From positions 186,001 through 250,000 of the forward strand of contig NZ_JAAVVC010000004.1 of NCBI RefSeq assembly GCF_018449725.1: DNA of 64,000 nucleotides, given 5' to 3'. The stretch comes from Pseudomonas sp. dw_612 (GTDB lineage Bacteria; Pseudomonadota; Gammaproteobacteria; Pseudomonadales; Pseudomonadaceae). Below the pieces are notes generated by a model. It saw only the letters and a program-made list of their open reading frames with translations. It did no database searches and was not told the origin of the DNA. Made by a program: the position numbers and the translations under genes. Shown in pieces: positions 19,582-29,395 of the stretch. Position 1 is the first letter of the stretch; every line of letters begins with the position of its first letter.

Positions 19582-20642
19582 TGTGGGCTTACATACTGCG
19601 GCGTTTGCTGCTGATCATTCCGACGCTGGTGATCATTCTGCTGGTCAACTTCGTCATTGTGCAGGCAGCGCCCGGCGGTCCGGTGGAACAGGCAATCGCG
19701 CACCTGCAAGGCATCGGCGGCGCCACGGTCGGCGTCAGTTCCGGTGAGACGATGCACGGCAGTTCCCGGGCCAGCCGTGGCCTCGACCCGCAACTGATCA
19801 AAGAGATCGAAAAACAATACGGCTTCGATAAACCGGCGCCGGAACGCCTGTGGCTGATGCTTAAAAGCTACGCGCGGCTGGACTTCGGCAAGAGTTTCTT
19901 CCGCGGCGCCACGGTCACCGACCTGATCCTGGAAAAAATGCCGGTGACCATTTCCCTCGGGCTCTGGGCGACGCTGATCACTTACCTGGTGTCGATCCCC
20001 TTGGGCATTCGCAAAGCGGTGCATCACGGCAGTCACTTCGATATCTGGAGCAGCACCGCCATCATCATCGGTTACGCCATGCCGGCGTTCCTGTTCGCGA
20101 TGTTCCTGATCGTGGTGTTTGCCGGTGGCACGTCGCTGAACTGGTTCCCGGTGCGCGGGCTGGTGTCGGACAACTTCGAGTCGCTGTCGACCGTGGGCAA
20201 AATCGCCGATTACTTCTGGCACTTGGTATTGCCAGTCACCGCGCTGGTGATTGGCGGATTCGCCACCCTGACCATCCTGACCAAAAATTCCTTCCTCAAT
20301 GAAATCACCCGCCAATACGTGGTCACGGCCCGAGCCAAAGGCTTGAGCGAGCGCCGGGTGCTGTACGGCCATGTGTTTCGCAACGCGATGTTGCTGGTGG
20401 TGTCGGGGATTCCCCAGGCTTTCATCAGCGTGTTCTTCGCCGGTTCCTTGTTGATCGAGGTGATCTTCTCCCTCGATGGTCTCGGTCGCATGAGTTACGA
20501 AGCCGCCGTGTCACGGGACTATCCAGTGGTGTTCGGCTCGCTGTTCATCTTCACTTTGTTCGGGCTCCTGATAAAACTGGTCGGCGACCTCTGCTACACC
20601 CTCGTCGACCCGCGTATCGACTTCGCCGCGAGGAATGCCTGA
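19581..20642 (+). CDS. yejB: Peptide ABC transporter permease
   Basis: Inner-membrane permease of the Yej peptide importer, 353 aa. It begins [28 protein letters not shown], the characteristic first helix of DppB-type permeases. After the [12 protein letters not shown] periplasmic loop come further helices and the EAA-like cytoplasmic loop ([21 protein letters not shown]). Start overlaps the yejA stop and its own stop overlaps yejE, implying translational coupling. Confidence 0.95.
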   Translation: MWAYILRRLLLIIPTLVIILLVNFVIVQAAPGGPVEQAIAHLQGIGGATVGVSSGETMHGSSRASRGLDPQLIKEIEKQYGFDKPAPERLWLMLKSYARLDFGKSFFRGATVTDLILEKMPVTISLGLWATLITYLVSIPLGIRKAVHHGSHFDIWSSTAIIIGYAMPAFLFAMFLIVVFAGGTSLNWFPVRGLVSDNFESLSTVGKIADYFWHLVLPVTALVIGGFATLTILTKNSFLNEITRQYVVTARAKGLSERRVLYGHVFRNAMLLVVSGIPQAFISVFFAGSLLIEVIFSLDGLGRMSYEAAVSRDYPVVFGSLFIFTLFGLLIKLVGDLCYTLVDPRIDFAARNA

Positions 20643-21664
20643 TGTTCAAGCTTTCGCCGCTGGGCCGTCGCCGCTTCGCACGCTTCAAGAAAAACCGCCG
20701 GGGTTGGTGGTCGCTGTGGCTGTTTATCGGGTTGTTCCTTTTGACCCTCGGCGGCGAACTGATCGCCAACGACAAGCCTTTGATCGTCAGTTACGAAGGC
20801 TCGCTGTACTTCCCGGCGTTCAAGCGCCATACCGAGCAGGAGTTTGGCGGACAACTACCGTTCCAGGCCGATTACCGCAGCGACTATGTGCAGAAGCTGA
20901 TCAAGAAGGATGGCGGCTGGTTGCTGTTCCCGCCGATCCCGTTCAGCGACGACACCCCCAATTACGACCTGAACAAACCGGCGCCGAGCCCGCCGTCGAA
21001 GGTCAACTGGTTGGGCACCGACGACCAGTCGCGAGATGTGCTGGCCCGCGTCATTTTCGGCGCACGGGTGTCGATTCTGTTTGCCTTGATGCTGACCTTC
21101 GTCAGTGCGTTGATAGGCATTGCCGCCGGCGCGCTGCAAGGCTATTACGGTGGCTGGGTTGACTTGCTCGGCCAGCGTTTGCTGGAAGTCTGGTCGGGGC
21201 TGCCGGTGCTCTACCTGCTGATCATTCTGTCGGGCTTCGTCGAGCCGAATTTCTGGTGGTTGCTGGGAATCATGGCGCTGTTTTCCTGGCTGGCCCTGGT
21301 GGACGTGGTGCGCGCCGAATTCCTGCGTGGACGCAACCTGGAATACGTCAAGGCCGCCCGAGCCCTTGGCCTGAGCGACCGTAAAGTGATCGTCCGTCAC
21401 ATCCTGCCGAATGCCATGAATGCGACCTTGAGTTATCTGCCATTTATCCTGACCGGGGCGATTTCCACCCTCACCGCCCTGGACTTCCTCGGCTTCGGCA
21501 TGCCGGCCGGCAGTGCATCCCTGGGTGAATTGATCGGTCAGGGCAAGCAAAACCTGCAAGCGCCGTGGCTGGGGTTGACGGCGTTTTTCACCCTGGCGCT
21601 GATTCTTTCTTTACTGGTGTTCATCGGCGAGGCGTTGCGCGATGCCTTTGACCCACGTTCATGA
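20642..21664 (+). CDS. yejE: Peptide ABC transporter permease
   Basis: Second permease of the Yej importer, 340 aa, DppC type. An N-terminal helix after SPLGRRRFARFKKNRRGWW is followed by an unusually long extracytoplasmic segment (about residues 40-130, with NWLGTDDQSRDVLARVIFG at its end). Then come the core helices with the EAA loop AARALGLSDRKVIVRHILPNAMN near residue 235. The long insertion is typical of YejE. ATGA overlap with yejF at its end. Confidence 0.95.
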   Translation: MFKLSPLGRRRFARFKKNRRGWWSLWLFIGLFLLTLGGELIANDKPLIVSYEGSLYFPAFKRHTEQEFGGQLPFQADYRSDYVQKLIKKDGGWLLFPPIPFSDDTPNYDLNKPAPSPPSKVNWLGTDDQSRDVLARVIFGARVSILFALMLTFVSALIGIAAGALQGYYGGWVDLLGQRLLEVWSGLPVLYLLIILSGFVEPNFWWLLGIMALFSWLALVDVVRAEFLRGRNLEYVKAARALGLSDRKVIVRHILPNAMNATLSYLPFILTGAISTLTALDFLGFGMPAGSASLGELIGQGKQNLQAPWLGLTAFFTLALILSLLVFIGEALRDAFDPRS

Positions 21665-23253
21665 AGCGGACCATTGATATGAGTGACAACCTGATCGAAA
21701 TCCGTGACCTCAGCGTGGCCTTCAGCGGCCAGACCGTGGTGCGCAACCTGTGCCTGGACATCCGTCCCGGCGAATGCCTGGCACTGGTCGGCGAATCGGG
21801 CTCGGGCAAATCGGTGACGGCGCACTCGATACTGCAATTGCTGCCCGAAGAAGGCACTGAAACCCGTGGCAGCATTCGTTATCACGGTCAGGAGCTGGTC
21901 GGTGCCGATGCGAAGGTGTTGCGTCAGTTGCGCGGCAACCGGATCGCGATGATCTTCCAGGAACCGATGACCTCGCTGAATCCGCTGCACAGCATTGAAA
22001 AACAGATCGGCGAAACCCTGCTGATCCATAAAGGGCTCGCGGGCAAAGCCGCACAGGCGCGAATTCTCGAACTGCTGGAACTGGTGGGCATCAAGAAACC
22101 CAAGGAACGGCTCAAGGCTTACCCGCATCAATTGTCCGGTGGTCAGCGGCAACGGGTGATGATCGCCATGGCCCTGGCTTGTGAACCGGAGTTGCTGATC
22201 GCCGACGAACCGACCACCGCGCTGGACGTGACGGTGCAGCGCAAGATCTTGTTGCTGCTCAAGTCCCTGCAACAACGGCTCGGCATGTCGCTGTTGCTGA
22301 TCAGTCATGACCTGAATCTGGTGCGCAGCATTGCCCAGCGTGTGTGCGTGATGAAGGCCGGGGAAATCGTCGAGCAGGCCCCTTGCGAGACGTTGTTCAC
22401 CGAGCCGAAGCATCCTTACAGCTGCGTGCTGCTGAACGCCGAGCCGGACGGCGAAGCCCTGCCCCGGGACGAACGCGAGAAGGTGCTGGAAGTCGACAAC
22501 CTGCAGGTCAAGTTCGCCCTTGGCGGCGGTCTGTTCCAGCGCAAGACGTACTTGCATGCGGTGGATGGCATCAGCCTGAATGTCCAGCGTGGCAAGACGC
22601 TGGGCATCGTTGGTGAGTCCGGCTCGGGCAAGTCCACCTTGGGTCAGGCGATCCTGCGCTTGCTCGACTCCGAAGGCAGCATTCGCTTTCAGGGCGAAGC
22701 GCTGGACGGTCTGACGCAAAAGCAACTACGACCGTGGCGCAAGAAAATGCAGGTGGTGTTCCAGGACCCCTTCGGCAGCCTGAGCCCACGCATGTCCGTG
22801 GCGCAGATCATCAGCGAGGGCCTTGAAGTTCATAGCCAGTTGACCGCCGAGGAATGCAAGGCTGAAGTGATTCGAGCACTGGTCGAAGTCGGCCTCGACC
22901 CGCAAAGCCGTCACCGTTATCCCCATGAATTTTCCGGCGGCCAGCGACAGCGTATAGCCATCGCCCGGGCCCTGGTGCTCAAGCCGGCGCTGATTCTGCT
23001 GGACGAACCGACCTCGGCCCTGGACCGCACCGTGCAAAAACAAGTGGTCGCCCTGCTCCGGGATCTCCAGGAAAAACACGGCCTGACCTACCTGTTTATC
23101 AGCCATGATCTGGCGGTGGTGCGCGCCCTGGCCCATGACATGATCGTGATCAAGGACGGCAAAGTGGTGGAAAGCGGTGCGAGCCACGACGTGTTTGACT
23201 CGCCGCAGCATCCGTATACCAAGGAGCTGTTGGCGGCGGCGCATCCGGCGTAG
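21661..23253 (+). CDS. yejF: Peptide ABC transporter ATPase with two nucleotide-binding domains
   Basis: Fused double ATPase (530 aa) energising YejBE. Each half has a Walker A ([12 protein letters not shown] near 40; [12 protein letters not shown] near 319), a signature ([30 protein letters not shown]) and Walker B ([24 protein letters not shown]). The second ATG at 21679 (MSDNLIEI) may be the true start; ribosome-site evidence is weak for both. Yej importers are linked to peptide antibiotic uptake and antimicrobial peptide sensitivity in enterics. Confidence 0.95.
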   Translation: MKRTIDMSDNLIEIRDLSVAFSGQTVVRNLCLDIRPGECLALVGESGSGKSVTAHSILQLLPEEGTETRGSIRYHGQELVGADAKVLRQLRGNRIAMIFQEPMTSLNPLHSIEKQIGETLLIHKGLAGKAAQARILELLELVGIKKPKERLKAYPHQLSGGQRQRVMIAMALACEPELLIADEPTTALDVTVQRKILLLLKSLQQRLGMSLLLISHDLNLVRSIAQRVCVMKAGEIVEQAPCETLFTEPKHPYSCVLLNAEPDGEALPRDEREKVLEVDNLQVKFALGGGLFQRKTYLHAVDGISLNVQRGKTLGIVGESGSGKSTLGQAILRLLDSEGSIRFQGEALDGLTQKQLRPWRKKMQVVFQDPFGSLSPRMSVAQIISEGLEVHSQLTAEECKAEVIRALVEVGLDPQSRHRYPHEFSGGQRQRIAIARALVLKPALILLDEPTSALDRTVQKQVVALLRDLQEKHGLTYLFISHDLAVVRALAHDMIVIKDGKVVESGASHDVFDSPQHPYTKELLAAAHPA

Positions 23254-23320
23254 GCCTTTGAACCGAGGCTTGCCCGCGAAAGGGCCCTGACAGACAACAC
23301 ACATTCCGGACATAACCCAC

Positions 23321-24736
23321 ATGAACACCACCGAAAGCCTCAAGGACTACCAGCGCGTTCGCATGCTGGCGATCCGTTCGTTGTTCGAGATCATCGAGCA
23401 GTCGAGCGAAGGCACGGTGATTGTCGACCGTGACGCCAATATCGTCTGGATGAACGAACGCTACGCCCGGCGCTTCGGCCTGGAATCGGCGCAAGTCGCG
23501 ATCGGCAAGGCCTGTGAAAGCGTGATCCCCGGCAGTCTGCTGCGCGAAGTGGTACGCACCGGCCGGCCGATCCTGCTGGATATGCAGGACACGCCCAAGG
23601 AACCGCTGGTGGTGATGCGCCTGCCGATTCATGACGACGCCGGCGCGGTGATTGGCGCCATCGGTTTTGCCCTGTTCGATGAATTGCACAGCCTTTCGCC
23701 GATGCTCAAGCGCTACCTGAGCATGCAGGAAGAACTGGCCTCGACCCGTTCCCTGCTGCGCGCGCGGCAGACCAAGTACAACTTCGCCCACTTCATCGGC
23801 ACCAGCGCTGCCAGCCTGGAAGTCAAACGCCGGGCCCGACGCAGCGCGAGTGCCGAATCCCCGGTCCTGCTGCTCGGTGAAACAGGCACCGGCAAAGAAC
23901 TATTGGCCCAGGCGATCCATGGTGCTTCGCCCCGGGCGCACAAGGCGTTTGTCAGCATCAACAGTGCGGCGATTCCCGAGTCATTGCTGGAAGCGGAGTT
24001 CTTCGGCACCGCGCCCGGCGCGTTTACCGGCGCGGATCGCAAAGGCCGGGTCGGCAAGTTGCAGATTGCCCAGGGTGGCACGCTGTTTCTCGATGAGATC
24101 GGCGACATGCCCCTGCCCCTGCAAAGCAAGTTGCTGCGGGTGTTGCAGGAAAAGGAGTTCGAACCGGTGGGCTCCAATGAGGTGATCCAGAGCGATGTGC
24201 GGGTGATTGCCGCCACCTCCACGGACCTGGAAGCGGCGATCAAACGTGGCGAGTTTCGCGCGGACCTGTACTACCGCCTCAACGTCCTGCCGATACAGGT
24301 TCCACCGCTACGCGACCGGCTCGACGATATCCCGGCCCTCAGCGAGGCGATCCTTGAAGAGCTGCGCAGTCAGCACGAATTGAACCGCGAAGCCCTGGCG
24401 CTACTCGGCCAACACGCCTGGCCGGGGAACATTCGCGAACTGCGCAACGTGCTGGAGCGCGCGGCGCTGCTCAGTGATGACTTGATGTTGAACCCGGCGG
24501 ACATTCGCGCGGCGATTGGCACGTTTACGCCGGTTGAGCGGGAGCCCCATCAGACGATTGAATCGGTGGATCATGAGACATTCAGTCAAGCTCGGGAGCG
24601 GTTTGACCGGCAGTTGATTGAGTCTGCCCTCGCGCAATGCGGGGGCAAGGTGATTGAGGCAGCAGCGCGGCTGGGGCTCGGACGGTCGACTTTGTATAAG
24701 AAGATGGTGGCGTTGGGGATTGCAGAGTCTCCATAA
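23321..24736 (+). CDS. Sigma54-dependent activator with N-terminal PAS domain
   Basis: The 471-aa enhancer-binding protein has an N-terminal PAS domain (about residues 15-120), a central AAA+ domain with Walker A GETGTGKELLAQ, the sigma54-contact loop GAFTGAD, Walker B GGTLFLDEIGDMP and the arginine-finger region. The Fis-type C-terminal HTH reads QCGGKVIEAAARLGLGRSTLYKKM. The PAS domain suggests sensing of a small molecule rather than phosphorylation. The next genes form a 3-hydroxybutyrate operon with a -24/-12 promoter, the same context as P. aeruginosa HbcR, so this protein probably activates that operon. Confidence 0.92.
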   Translation: MNTTESLKDYQRVRMLAIRSLFEIIEQSSEGTVIVDRDANIVWMNERYARRFGLESAQVAIGKACESVIPGSLLREVVRTGRPILLDMQDTPKEPLVVMRLPIHDDAGAVIGAIGFALFDELHSLSPMLKRYLSMQEELASTRSLLRARQTKYNFAHFIGTSAASLEVKRRARRSASAESPVLLLGETGTGKELLAQAIHGASPRAHKAFVSINSAAIPESLLEAEFFGTAPGAFTGADRKGRVGKLQIAQGGTLFLDEIGDMPLPLQSKLLRVLQEKEFEPVGSNEVIQSDVRVIAATSTDLEAAIKRGEFRADLYYRLNVLPIQVPPLRDRLDDIPALSEAILEELRSQHELNREALALLGQHAWPGNIRELRNVLERAALLSDDLMLNPADIRAAIGTFTPVEREPHQTIESVDHETFSQARERFDRQLIESALAQCGGKVIEAAARLGLGRSTLYKKMVALGIAESP

Positions 24737-24770
24737 AGAGATATTAATCTCTATCGGTAGATATGGCCTC

Positions 24771-24861
24771 TTCGCGGGCAAGCCTCGCTCCTACAGGTAC
24801 AAGGCGTACGAGCTATCCGCGAACGACACCTCCCCCTGTAGGAGCGAGGCTTGCCCGCGAA
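24771..24861. repeat. REPIN (paired REP palindromes)
   Basis: TTCGCGGGCAAGCCTCGCTCC at the left is repeated as its reverse complement at the right, around a ~40-nt spacer. It sits between the activator gene and its target operon, upstream of the sigma54 promoter. Confidence 0.9.
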
Positions 24862-24962
24862 GGCGTCAGTCCAATCGCCACCAATCTCAAAACAGAGACA
24901 AAAAACCAAAAACACCGTCCAACAAAAACAAAATTTCCTTATATTTCAACAAGTTAACCATC

Positions 24963-24978
24963 TGGCACGATTCCCGCT
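24963..24978 (+). promoter_or_regulatory. Sigma54 (-24/-12) promoter of the 3-hydroxybutyrate operon
   Basis: TGGCACGATTCCCGCT fits the consensus TGGCAC-N5-TTGC with the invariant GG at 24964-24965 and GC at 24976-24977, exactly 10 nt between them. It is 60 nt upstream of the permease ATG. The adjacent sigma54 activator gene strengthens the call. An AT-rich tract (24895-24960) lies directly upstream. Confidence 0.85.
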
Positions 24979-25037
24979 AAAGCCCTCTCCCACAAAAGAT
25001 CCACCCTACAAAAATAACAATCCCAGGAGACACTCCC

Positions 25038-26429
25038 ATGAGTGTGATCATTGCCTTGGCAGCTCTCGCGCTGCTGATGCTGGCTGCTTACCGTGGCTAT
25101 AGCGTTATCCTCTTCGCCCCGATTGCCGCCCTCGGTGCTGTCCTGCTTACCGACCCTTCCGCCGTCGCCCCCGCCTTCACCGGGGTATTCATGGAGAAAA
25201 TGGTCGGCTTCATCAAACTGTATTTCCCGGTGTTCCTGCTCGGCGCAGTGTTCGGCAAGCTGATTGAGTTATCAGGCTTCTCCCGTTCCATTGTCGCGGC
25301 CGCGATCAAGCTGCTGGGCACCCGCCAGGCGATGCTGGTGATCGTGCTGGTCTGCGCCCTGCTCACCTACGGCGGCGTGTCGCTGTTTGTGGTGGTGTTT
25401 GCGGTTTATCCGTTTGCCGCCGAAATGTTCCGCCAAAGCAATATCCCGAAACGCCTGATCCCGGCGACCATCGCCCTCGGCGCATTTTCCTTCACCATGG
25501 ACGCCCTGCCCGGCACCCCGCAAATCCAGAACATCATCCCCAGCACCTTCTTCAACACCACCGCCTGGGCGGCGCCATGGCTCGGGCTGATCGGCACGAT
25601 TTTCGTGTTCTGCGCCGGCATGCTGTTCCTGCAGCGCCAACGCAACAAGGCCCAGCGCGCCGGGGAAGGTTATGGCACCGAACTGCGCAACGAGCCGGAA
25701 ACCGCCGAAGACATCAAGCTGCCCAATCCATGGATCGCGCTGTCGCCGCTATTGGCGGTGGGCATCATGAACCTGCTGTTCACCCAGTGGATTCCACTGT
25801 GGTACGGCAAGACCCACAGCCTCTCGCTGCCGGGCATGGCCACGCCGGTGACCACCGAAATCGCCAAGCTCACGGCAATCTGGGCGGTTCAAGCGGCGCT
25901 GCTGGTCGGCATCCTTATGGTGCTGGCGTTCGGCTTCCGCGCGATCAAAAGCAAACTGGCCGAAGGCAGTAAAAGTGCGGTCAGCGGCGCCTTGCTGGCG
26001 GCGATGAACACCGCGTCGGAATATGGCTTTGGTGCGGTGATCGCCTCTTTGCCAGGCTTCCTGGTCCTGGCCGACTGGCTGAAAAGCATTCCCAACCCGC
26101 TGGTCAACGAAGCAATTACCGTGACCCTGCTGGCCGGCATCACCGGTTCCGCGTCGGGCGGCATGAGCATTGCGCTGGCGGCGATGGCCAATGACTTCAT
26201 CGCGGCGGCCCACGCCGCCAATATTCCGCTGGAAGTGCTGCACCGGGTAGCCGCGATGGCCAGCGGCGGCATGGACACCCTGCCACACAACGGCGCGGTG
26301 ATTACCCTGCTCGCAGTCACCGGCCTGACGCACCGCGAAGCCTACAAAGACATTTTCTGTATTACGCTGATCAAGACCCTGGCGGTTTTTGTGGTGATCG
26401 GTACTTTCTACGCCACTGGCATTGTGTGA
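25038..26429 (+). CDS. GntP family permease, probable 3-hydroxybutyrate transporter
   Basis: Polytopic inner-membrane protein of 463 aa with about 12 hydrophobic segments, beginning MSVIIALAALALLMLAAYRGYSVILFAPIAAL. Family hallmarks include the GGVSLFVVVFAVYPFA segment and the C-terminal ITGSASGGMSIALAAM and SGGMDTLPHNGAVITLL motifs typical of GntP-type transporters in hydroxybutyrate operons. AGGAGA precedes the ATG. It is followed 7 nt later by a 3-hydroxybutyrate dehydrogenase gene, which suggests D-3-hydroxybutyrate rather than gluconate as substrate. Confidence 0.92.
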   Translation: MSVIIALAALALLMLAAYRGYSVILFAPIAALGAVLLTDPSAVAPAFTGVFMEKMVGFIKLYFPVFLLGAVFGKLIELSGFSRSIVAAAIKLLGTRQAMLVIVLVCALLTYGGVSLFVVVFAVYPFAAEMFRQSNIPKRLIPATIALGAFSFTMDALPGTPQIQNIIPSTFFNTTAWAAPWLGLIGTIFVFCAGMLFLQRQRNKAQRAGEGYGTELRNEPETAEDIKLPNPWIALSPLLAVGIMNLLFTQWIPLWYGKTHSLSLPGMATPVTTEIAKLTAIWAVQAALLVGILMVLAFGFRAIKSKLAEGSKSAVSGALLAAMNTASEYGFGAVIASLPGFLVLADWLKSIPNPLVNEAITVTLLAGITGSASGGMSIALAAMANDFIAAAHAANIPLEVLHRVAAMASGGMDTLPHNGAVITLLAVTGLTHREAYKDIFCITLIKTLAVFVVIGTFYATGIV

Positions 26430-26436
26430 GGTATTC

Positions 26437-27210
26437 ATGACGACTCTTACAGGCAAGACCGCATTGGTCACCGGCTCCACCAGCGGCATCGGCCTGGGCA
26501 TTGCCCTCAGCCTGGCCAAGGCCGGCGCCAACGTAGTCCTCAATGGTTTTGGCGATGTATCCAAGGTGATTGCCGAAGTGCAACAGTTTGGCGGCAAGGT
26601 CGGACATCACCCGGCCGATGTCAGCAACGCGGAACAGATCGCCGAGATGATCGCCTACGCCGAGCGTGAGTTCGGTGGCGTGGACATTCTGGTGAACAAC
26701 GCCGGGATTCAGCATGTGGCGGCGGTGGAAGACTTTCCGCTGGAACGCTGGGATTCGATCATTGCGATCAACCTGTCTTCGGTGTTCCACAGCACGCGTC
26801 TGTGCCTGCCGCGTATGCGCGCCAAGAACTGGGGGCGGATCATCAACATTGCCTCGGTGCATGGCCAGGTCGGTTCGGTGGGCAAGGCCGCTTACGTCGC
26901 GGCCAAGCATGGGGTGATCGGGTTGACCAAAGTGGTAGGGCTGGAAACCGCGACCACCCAAGTCACGTGCAATGCAATCTGCCCAGGCTGGGTGTTGACG
27001 CCGCTGGTGCAGAAGCAGATCGACGATCGCGCGGCCACCGGCATCGACCCGCAGCAGGCGCAGCATGATTTGTTGGCGGAGAAACAGCCGTCCCTGGAAT
27101 TCGTGACGCCGCCGCAACTGGGGGAACTGGTGTTGTTTTTGTGCAGCGAGGCCGGCAGCCAGGTGCGTGGCGCGGCGTGGAATATTGATGGTGGGTGGTT
27201 GGCGCAGTAA
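26437..27210 (+). CDS. hbdH: 3-hydroxybutyrate dehydrogenase (short-chain dehydrogenase)
   Basis: Oxidises D-3-hydroxybutyrate to acetoacetate with NAD. The 257-aa SDR protein begins MTTLTGKTALVTGSTSGIGLGIA (nucleotide-binding TGxxxGIG), has the NNAGIQHVA motif, catalytic Ser in NIASVHGQVGS and YVAAKHG (Tyr-x3-Lys). The C-terminal GAAWNIDGGWLAQ ending is typical of bacterial BDH. The ATG at 26437 has GAGG 9 nt upstream. Second gene of the hydroxybutyrate operon. Confidence 0.93.
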   Translation: MTTLTGKTALVTGSTSGIGLGIALSLAKAGANVVLNGFGDVSKVIAEVQQFGGKVGHHPADVSNAEQIAEMIAYAEREFGGVDILVNNAGIQHVAAVEDFPLERWDSIIAINLSSVFHSTRLCLPRMRAKNWGRIINIASVHGQVGSVGKAAYVAAKHGVIGLTKVVGLETATTQVTCNAICPGWVLTPLVQKQIDDRAATGIDPQQAQHDLLAEKQPSLEFVTPPQLGELVLFLCSEAGSQVRGAAWNIDGGWLAQ

Positions 27211-27236
27211 TCCGCCGACAGACCGAGTTATCGTTC

Positions 27237-27300
27237 TTCGCGAGCAGGCTCGCTCCCACAGTGGATCGCATGTCAATGTGGGAGCGAGCCTGCTCGCGAA
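27237..27300. repeat. REPIN
   Basis: TTCGCGAGCAGGCTCGCTCC and its reverse complement surround a short spacer, within the operon between the dehydrogenase and the acyl-CoA synthetase genes. It may modulate mRNA stability there. Confidence 0.9.
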
Positions 27301-27330
27301 TGGGCCTGAAGACAGAACAAGAGGCAAGCC

Positions 27331-29286
27331 ATGTCCGACATCCTCTGGCAACCCAGCACCGAACGCATCGGCAAGACCCGCATGGAGGCCTTTCGGCACT
27401 TCATCAATCAGCGCCATCACCTCAAGCTCGACGACTACCCCGCGCTGCACCAATGGTCGATCGAGCAGCGGGAAGCGTTCTGGCAGGCGATTGTCGACTT
27501 CTTCGATCTCCGCTTCCACGACCAACCCGACGCGGTGCTGCGTGAAGGCCCGCAGATGCCCAGCGCCGAGTGGTTCCCCGGCGCAACCCTGAACTTCGCC
27601 GAACACCTGCTGCGGCGTCGCGATGATGCCGTGGCGGTGGTCGCCATCGCTGAAAACGGTCAGCGCGAACAACTGACCTGGGCCGAACTGGCCAACCATG
27701 TCGCCGGGTTTCAGAACAGTTTGAAAGCCGCGGGCGTCGGCCTCGGCGACCGGGTGGCGGCGTGCATGCCCAACACCTGGCAAACCCTGGTGGCAATGCT
27801 CGGCACCACCAGTCTCGGGGCGATCTGGTCCTGCTCTTCGCCGGACTTCGGCACCCAAGGCGTCATCGACCGGTTCGGCCAGATCGAGCCCAAAGTCCTG
27901 ATCACCTGCGCCGGTTATCGCTACGCTGGCAAGGACATCAACCAAACCGCCAAGGTCAACGAAATCCTCGAACGCCTGCCGTCCTTGCAGCAATTGATCG
28001 TCGTGCCTTACGCCCGGCCACACGCGCACCGGGAAGACTTCCACACCCAGGCCAACGTGACGCTGTGGGATGATTTCTACGACATGGGCGGCGAACCGGA
28101 TTTCGTCCCCGTGCCGTTCGCCCATCCGCTGTACATCCTCTACTCCAGCGGCACCACCGGCGTGCCGAAATGCATCATCCACAGCGCCGGCGGCGTGTTG
28201 CTGCAACACGCCAAGGAACACGGCCTGCATTGCGATCTCGGCCCCGGCGGCCGCTTGTTCTACTACACCACTTGCGGCTGGATGATGTGGAACTGGCTGG
28301 TCTCGGCCCTGGCGGTCGGCAGCGCCGTGGTGTTGTACGACGGCTCGCCGTTTCATCCCGGCCCCGAGCGTTTGATCGACCTGATCGACGACGAACGTAT
28401 CAACGTCTTCGGCACCAGCCCCAAGTTCCTCGCGACCCTGGAAAGCAACAGCCTGAAACCTCGACACAGCCACGACCTGGGCAGCCTGAAAACCCTGCTG
28501 TGCACCGGCTCGGCGCTGTCGCCGCAGAGTTACGATTTCGTTTATCGCGACTTCAAACCGGACGTGTGTCTGGCCTCGATGTCCGGCGGCACCGACATCG
28601 TGTCGTGCTTCGTGGTCGGCAATCCGCTGCAACCGGTGCGCCGTGGCGAAATCCAGGGCAAGAGCCTGGGCATGGCGGTCGAGGTCTGGAACGACGCCGG
28701 CCAACCGGTAATCGGCGAAAAAGGTGAGCTGGTCTGCACCCGACACTTTCCGGCGATGCCCATCGGTTTATGGAACGACCCGACGGGGCAAAAACTCCGC
28801 GCCTCGTATTTCAGCCAGTTCCCCGGCGTCTGGGCCCAGGGCGACTACGCCGAACAACTGCCCCACGGCGGGATGCTGATTCACGGCCGCTCCGACGCCG
28901 TGCTCAACCCCGGCGGCGTGCGTATCGGTACGGCGGAGATCTACCGCCAGGTCGAGAAAGTGCCTCAAGTGCTGGACAGCGTGGCCATCGGTCAGCAATG
29001 GCAGGATGACGTGCGAGTGGTGCTGTTTGTACGCCTCAAGGACGGCATCACCCTCGATGAAACGCTGCAACAGCAGATTCGCCAAGTCATCCGCGCCAAC
29101 ACCACGCCCCGGCATGTGCCGGCGAAAATCCTCGCGGTGACGGACATTCCAAGAACCATCAGCGGCAAGGTTGTGGAGTTGGCGGTGCGGAACGTGGTGC
29201 ATGGGCAGCCGGTAAAAAACACCGATGCGCTGGCCAATCCTGAGGCGCTGGAACAGTTTCGCAATCGCCCTGAGCTCCAAGACTGA
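27331..29286 (+). CDS. Acetoacetyl-CoA synthetase
   Basis: Activates acetoacetate to acetoacetyl-CoA with ATP and CoA, completing entry of 3-hydroxybutyrate carbon into central metabolism. The 651-aa AMP-forming enzyme carries the acetyl-CoA-synthetase N-terminal domain, the P-loop-like LYSSGTTGVPKCI near residue 270, YYTTCGWMMWNW near 312, the GD-Y/RSDAVLNPGGVRIGTAEIYRQ hinge region near 520 and the catalytic lysine in RTISGKVVE near 618. Length matches AacS rather than Acs alone. Third gene after the permease and dehydrogenase; an AGAGGC ribosome site precedes it. Confidence 0.93.
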   Translation: MSDILWQPSTERIGKTRMEAFRHFINQRHHLKLDDYPALHQWSIEQREAFWQAIVDFFDLRFHDQPDAVLREGPQMPSAEWFPGATLNFAEHLLRRRDDAVAVVAIAENGQREQLTWAELANHVAGFQNSLKAAGVGLGDRVAACMPNTWQTLVAMLGTTSLGAIWSCSSPDFGTQGVIDRFGQIEPKVLITCAGYRYAGKDINQTAKVNEILERLPSLQQLIVVPYARPHAHREDFHTQANVTLWDDFYDMGGEPDFVPVPFAHPLYILYSSGTTGVPKCIIHSAGGVLLQHAKEHGLHCDLGPGGRLFYYTTCGWMMWNWLVSALAVGSAVVLYDGSPFHPGPERLIDLIDDERINVFGTSPKFLATLESNSLKPRHSHDLGSLKTLLCTGSALSPQSYDFVYRDFKPDVCLASMSGGTDIVSCFVVGNPLQPVRRGEIQGKSLGMAVEVWNDAGQPVIGEKGELVCTRHFPAMPIGLWNDPTGQKLRASYFSQFPGVWAQGDYAEQLPHGGMLIHGRSDAVLNPGGVRIGTAEIYRQVEKVPQVLDSVAIGQQWQDDVRVVLFVRLKDGITLDETLQQQIRQVIRANTTPRHVPAKILAVTDIPRTISGKVVELAVRNVVHGQPVKNTDALANPEALEQFRNRPELQD

Positions 29287-29294
29287 AGCCCAAT

Positions 29295-29389
29295 CCCCTG
29301 TAGGAGCTGCCGAAGGCTGCGATCTTTTGACTTTGATCTAAAAAAGCAAAATCAAAAGATCGCAGCCTTCGGCAGCTCCTACAGGGGGA
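29295..29389. repeat. Inverted repeat of the CTGCCGAAGGCTGCGATC type
   Basis: CCCCTGTAGGAGCTGCCGAA... pairs with its reverse complement over about 38 bp, interrupted by an AT-rich loop (TTTGACTTTGATCTAAAAAAG). It sits between convergent gene ends and may work as a bidirectional terminator. A near-identical copy lies at 62756. Confidence 0.88.
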
Positions 29390-29395
29390 TTTGGG

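Noticed and set aside
23264..23285. A REP-like sequence after yejF
   Set aside because: Only one arm (GCTTGCCCGCGAA) is present, so it is a solitary half-element rather than a REPIN.
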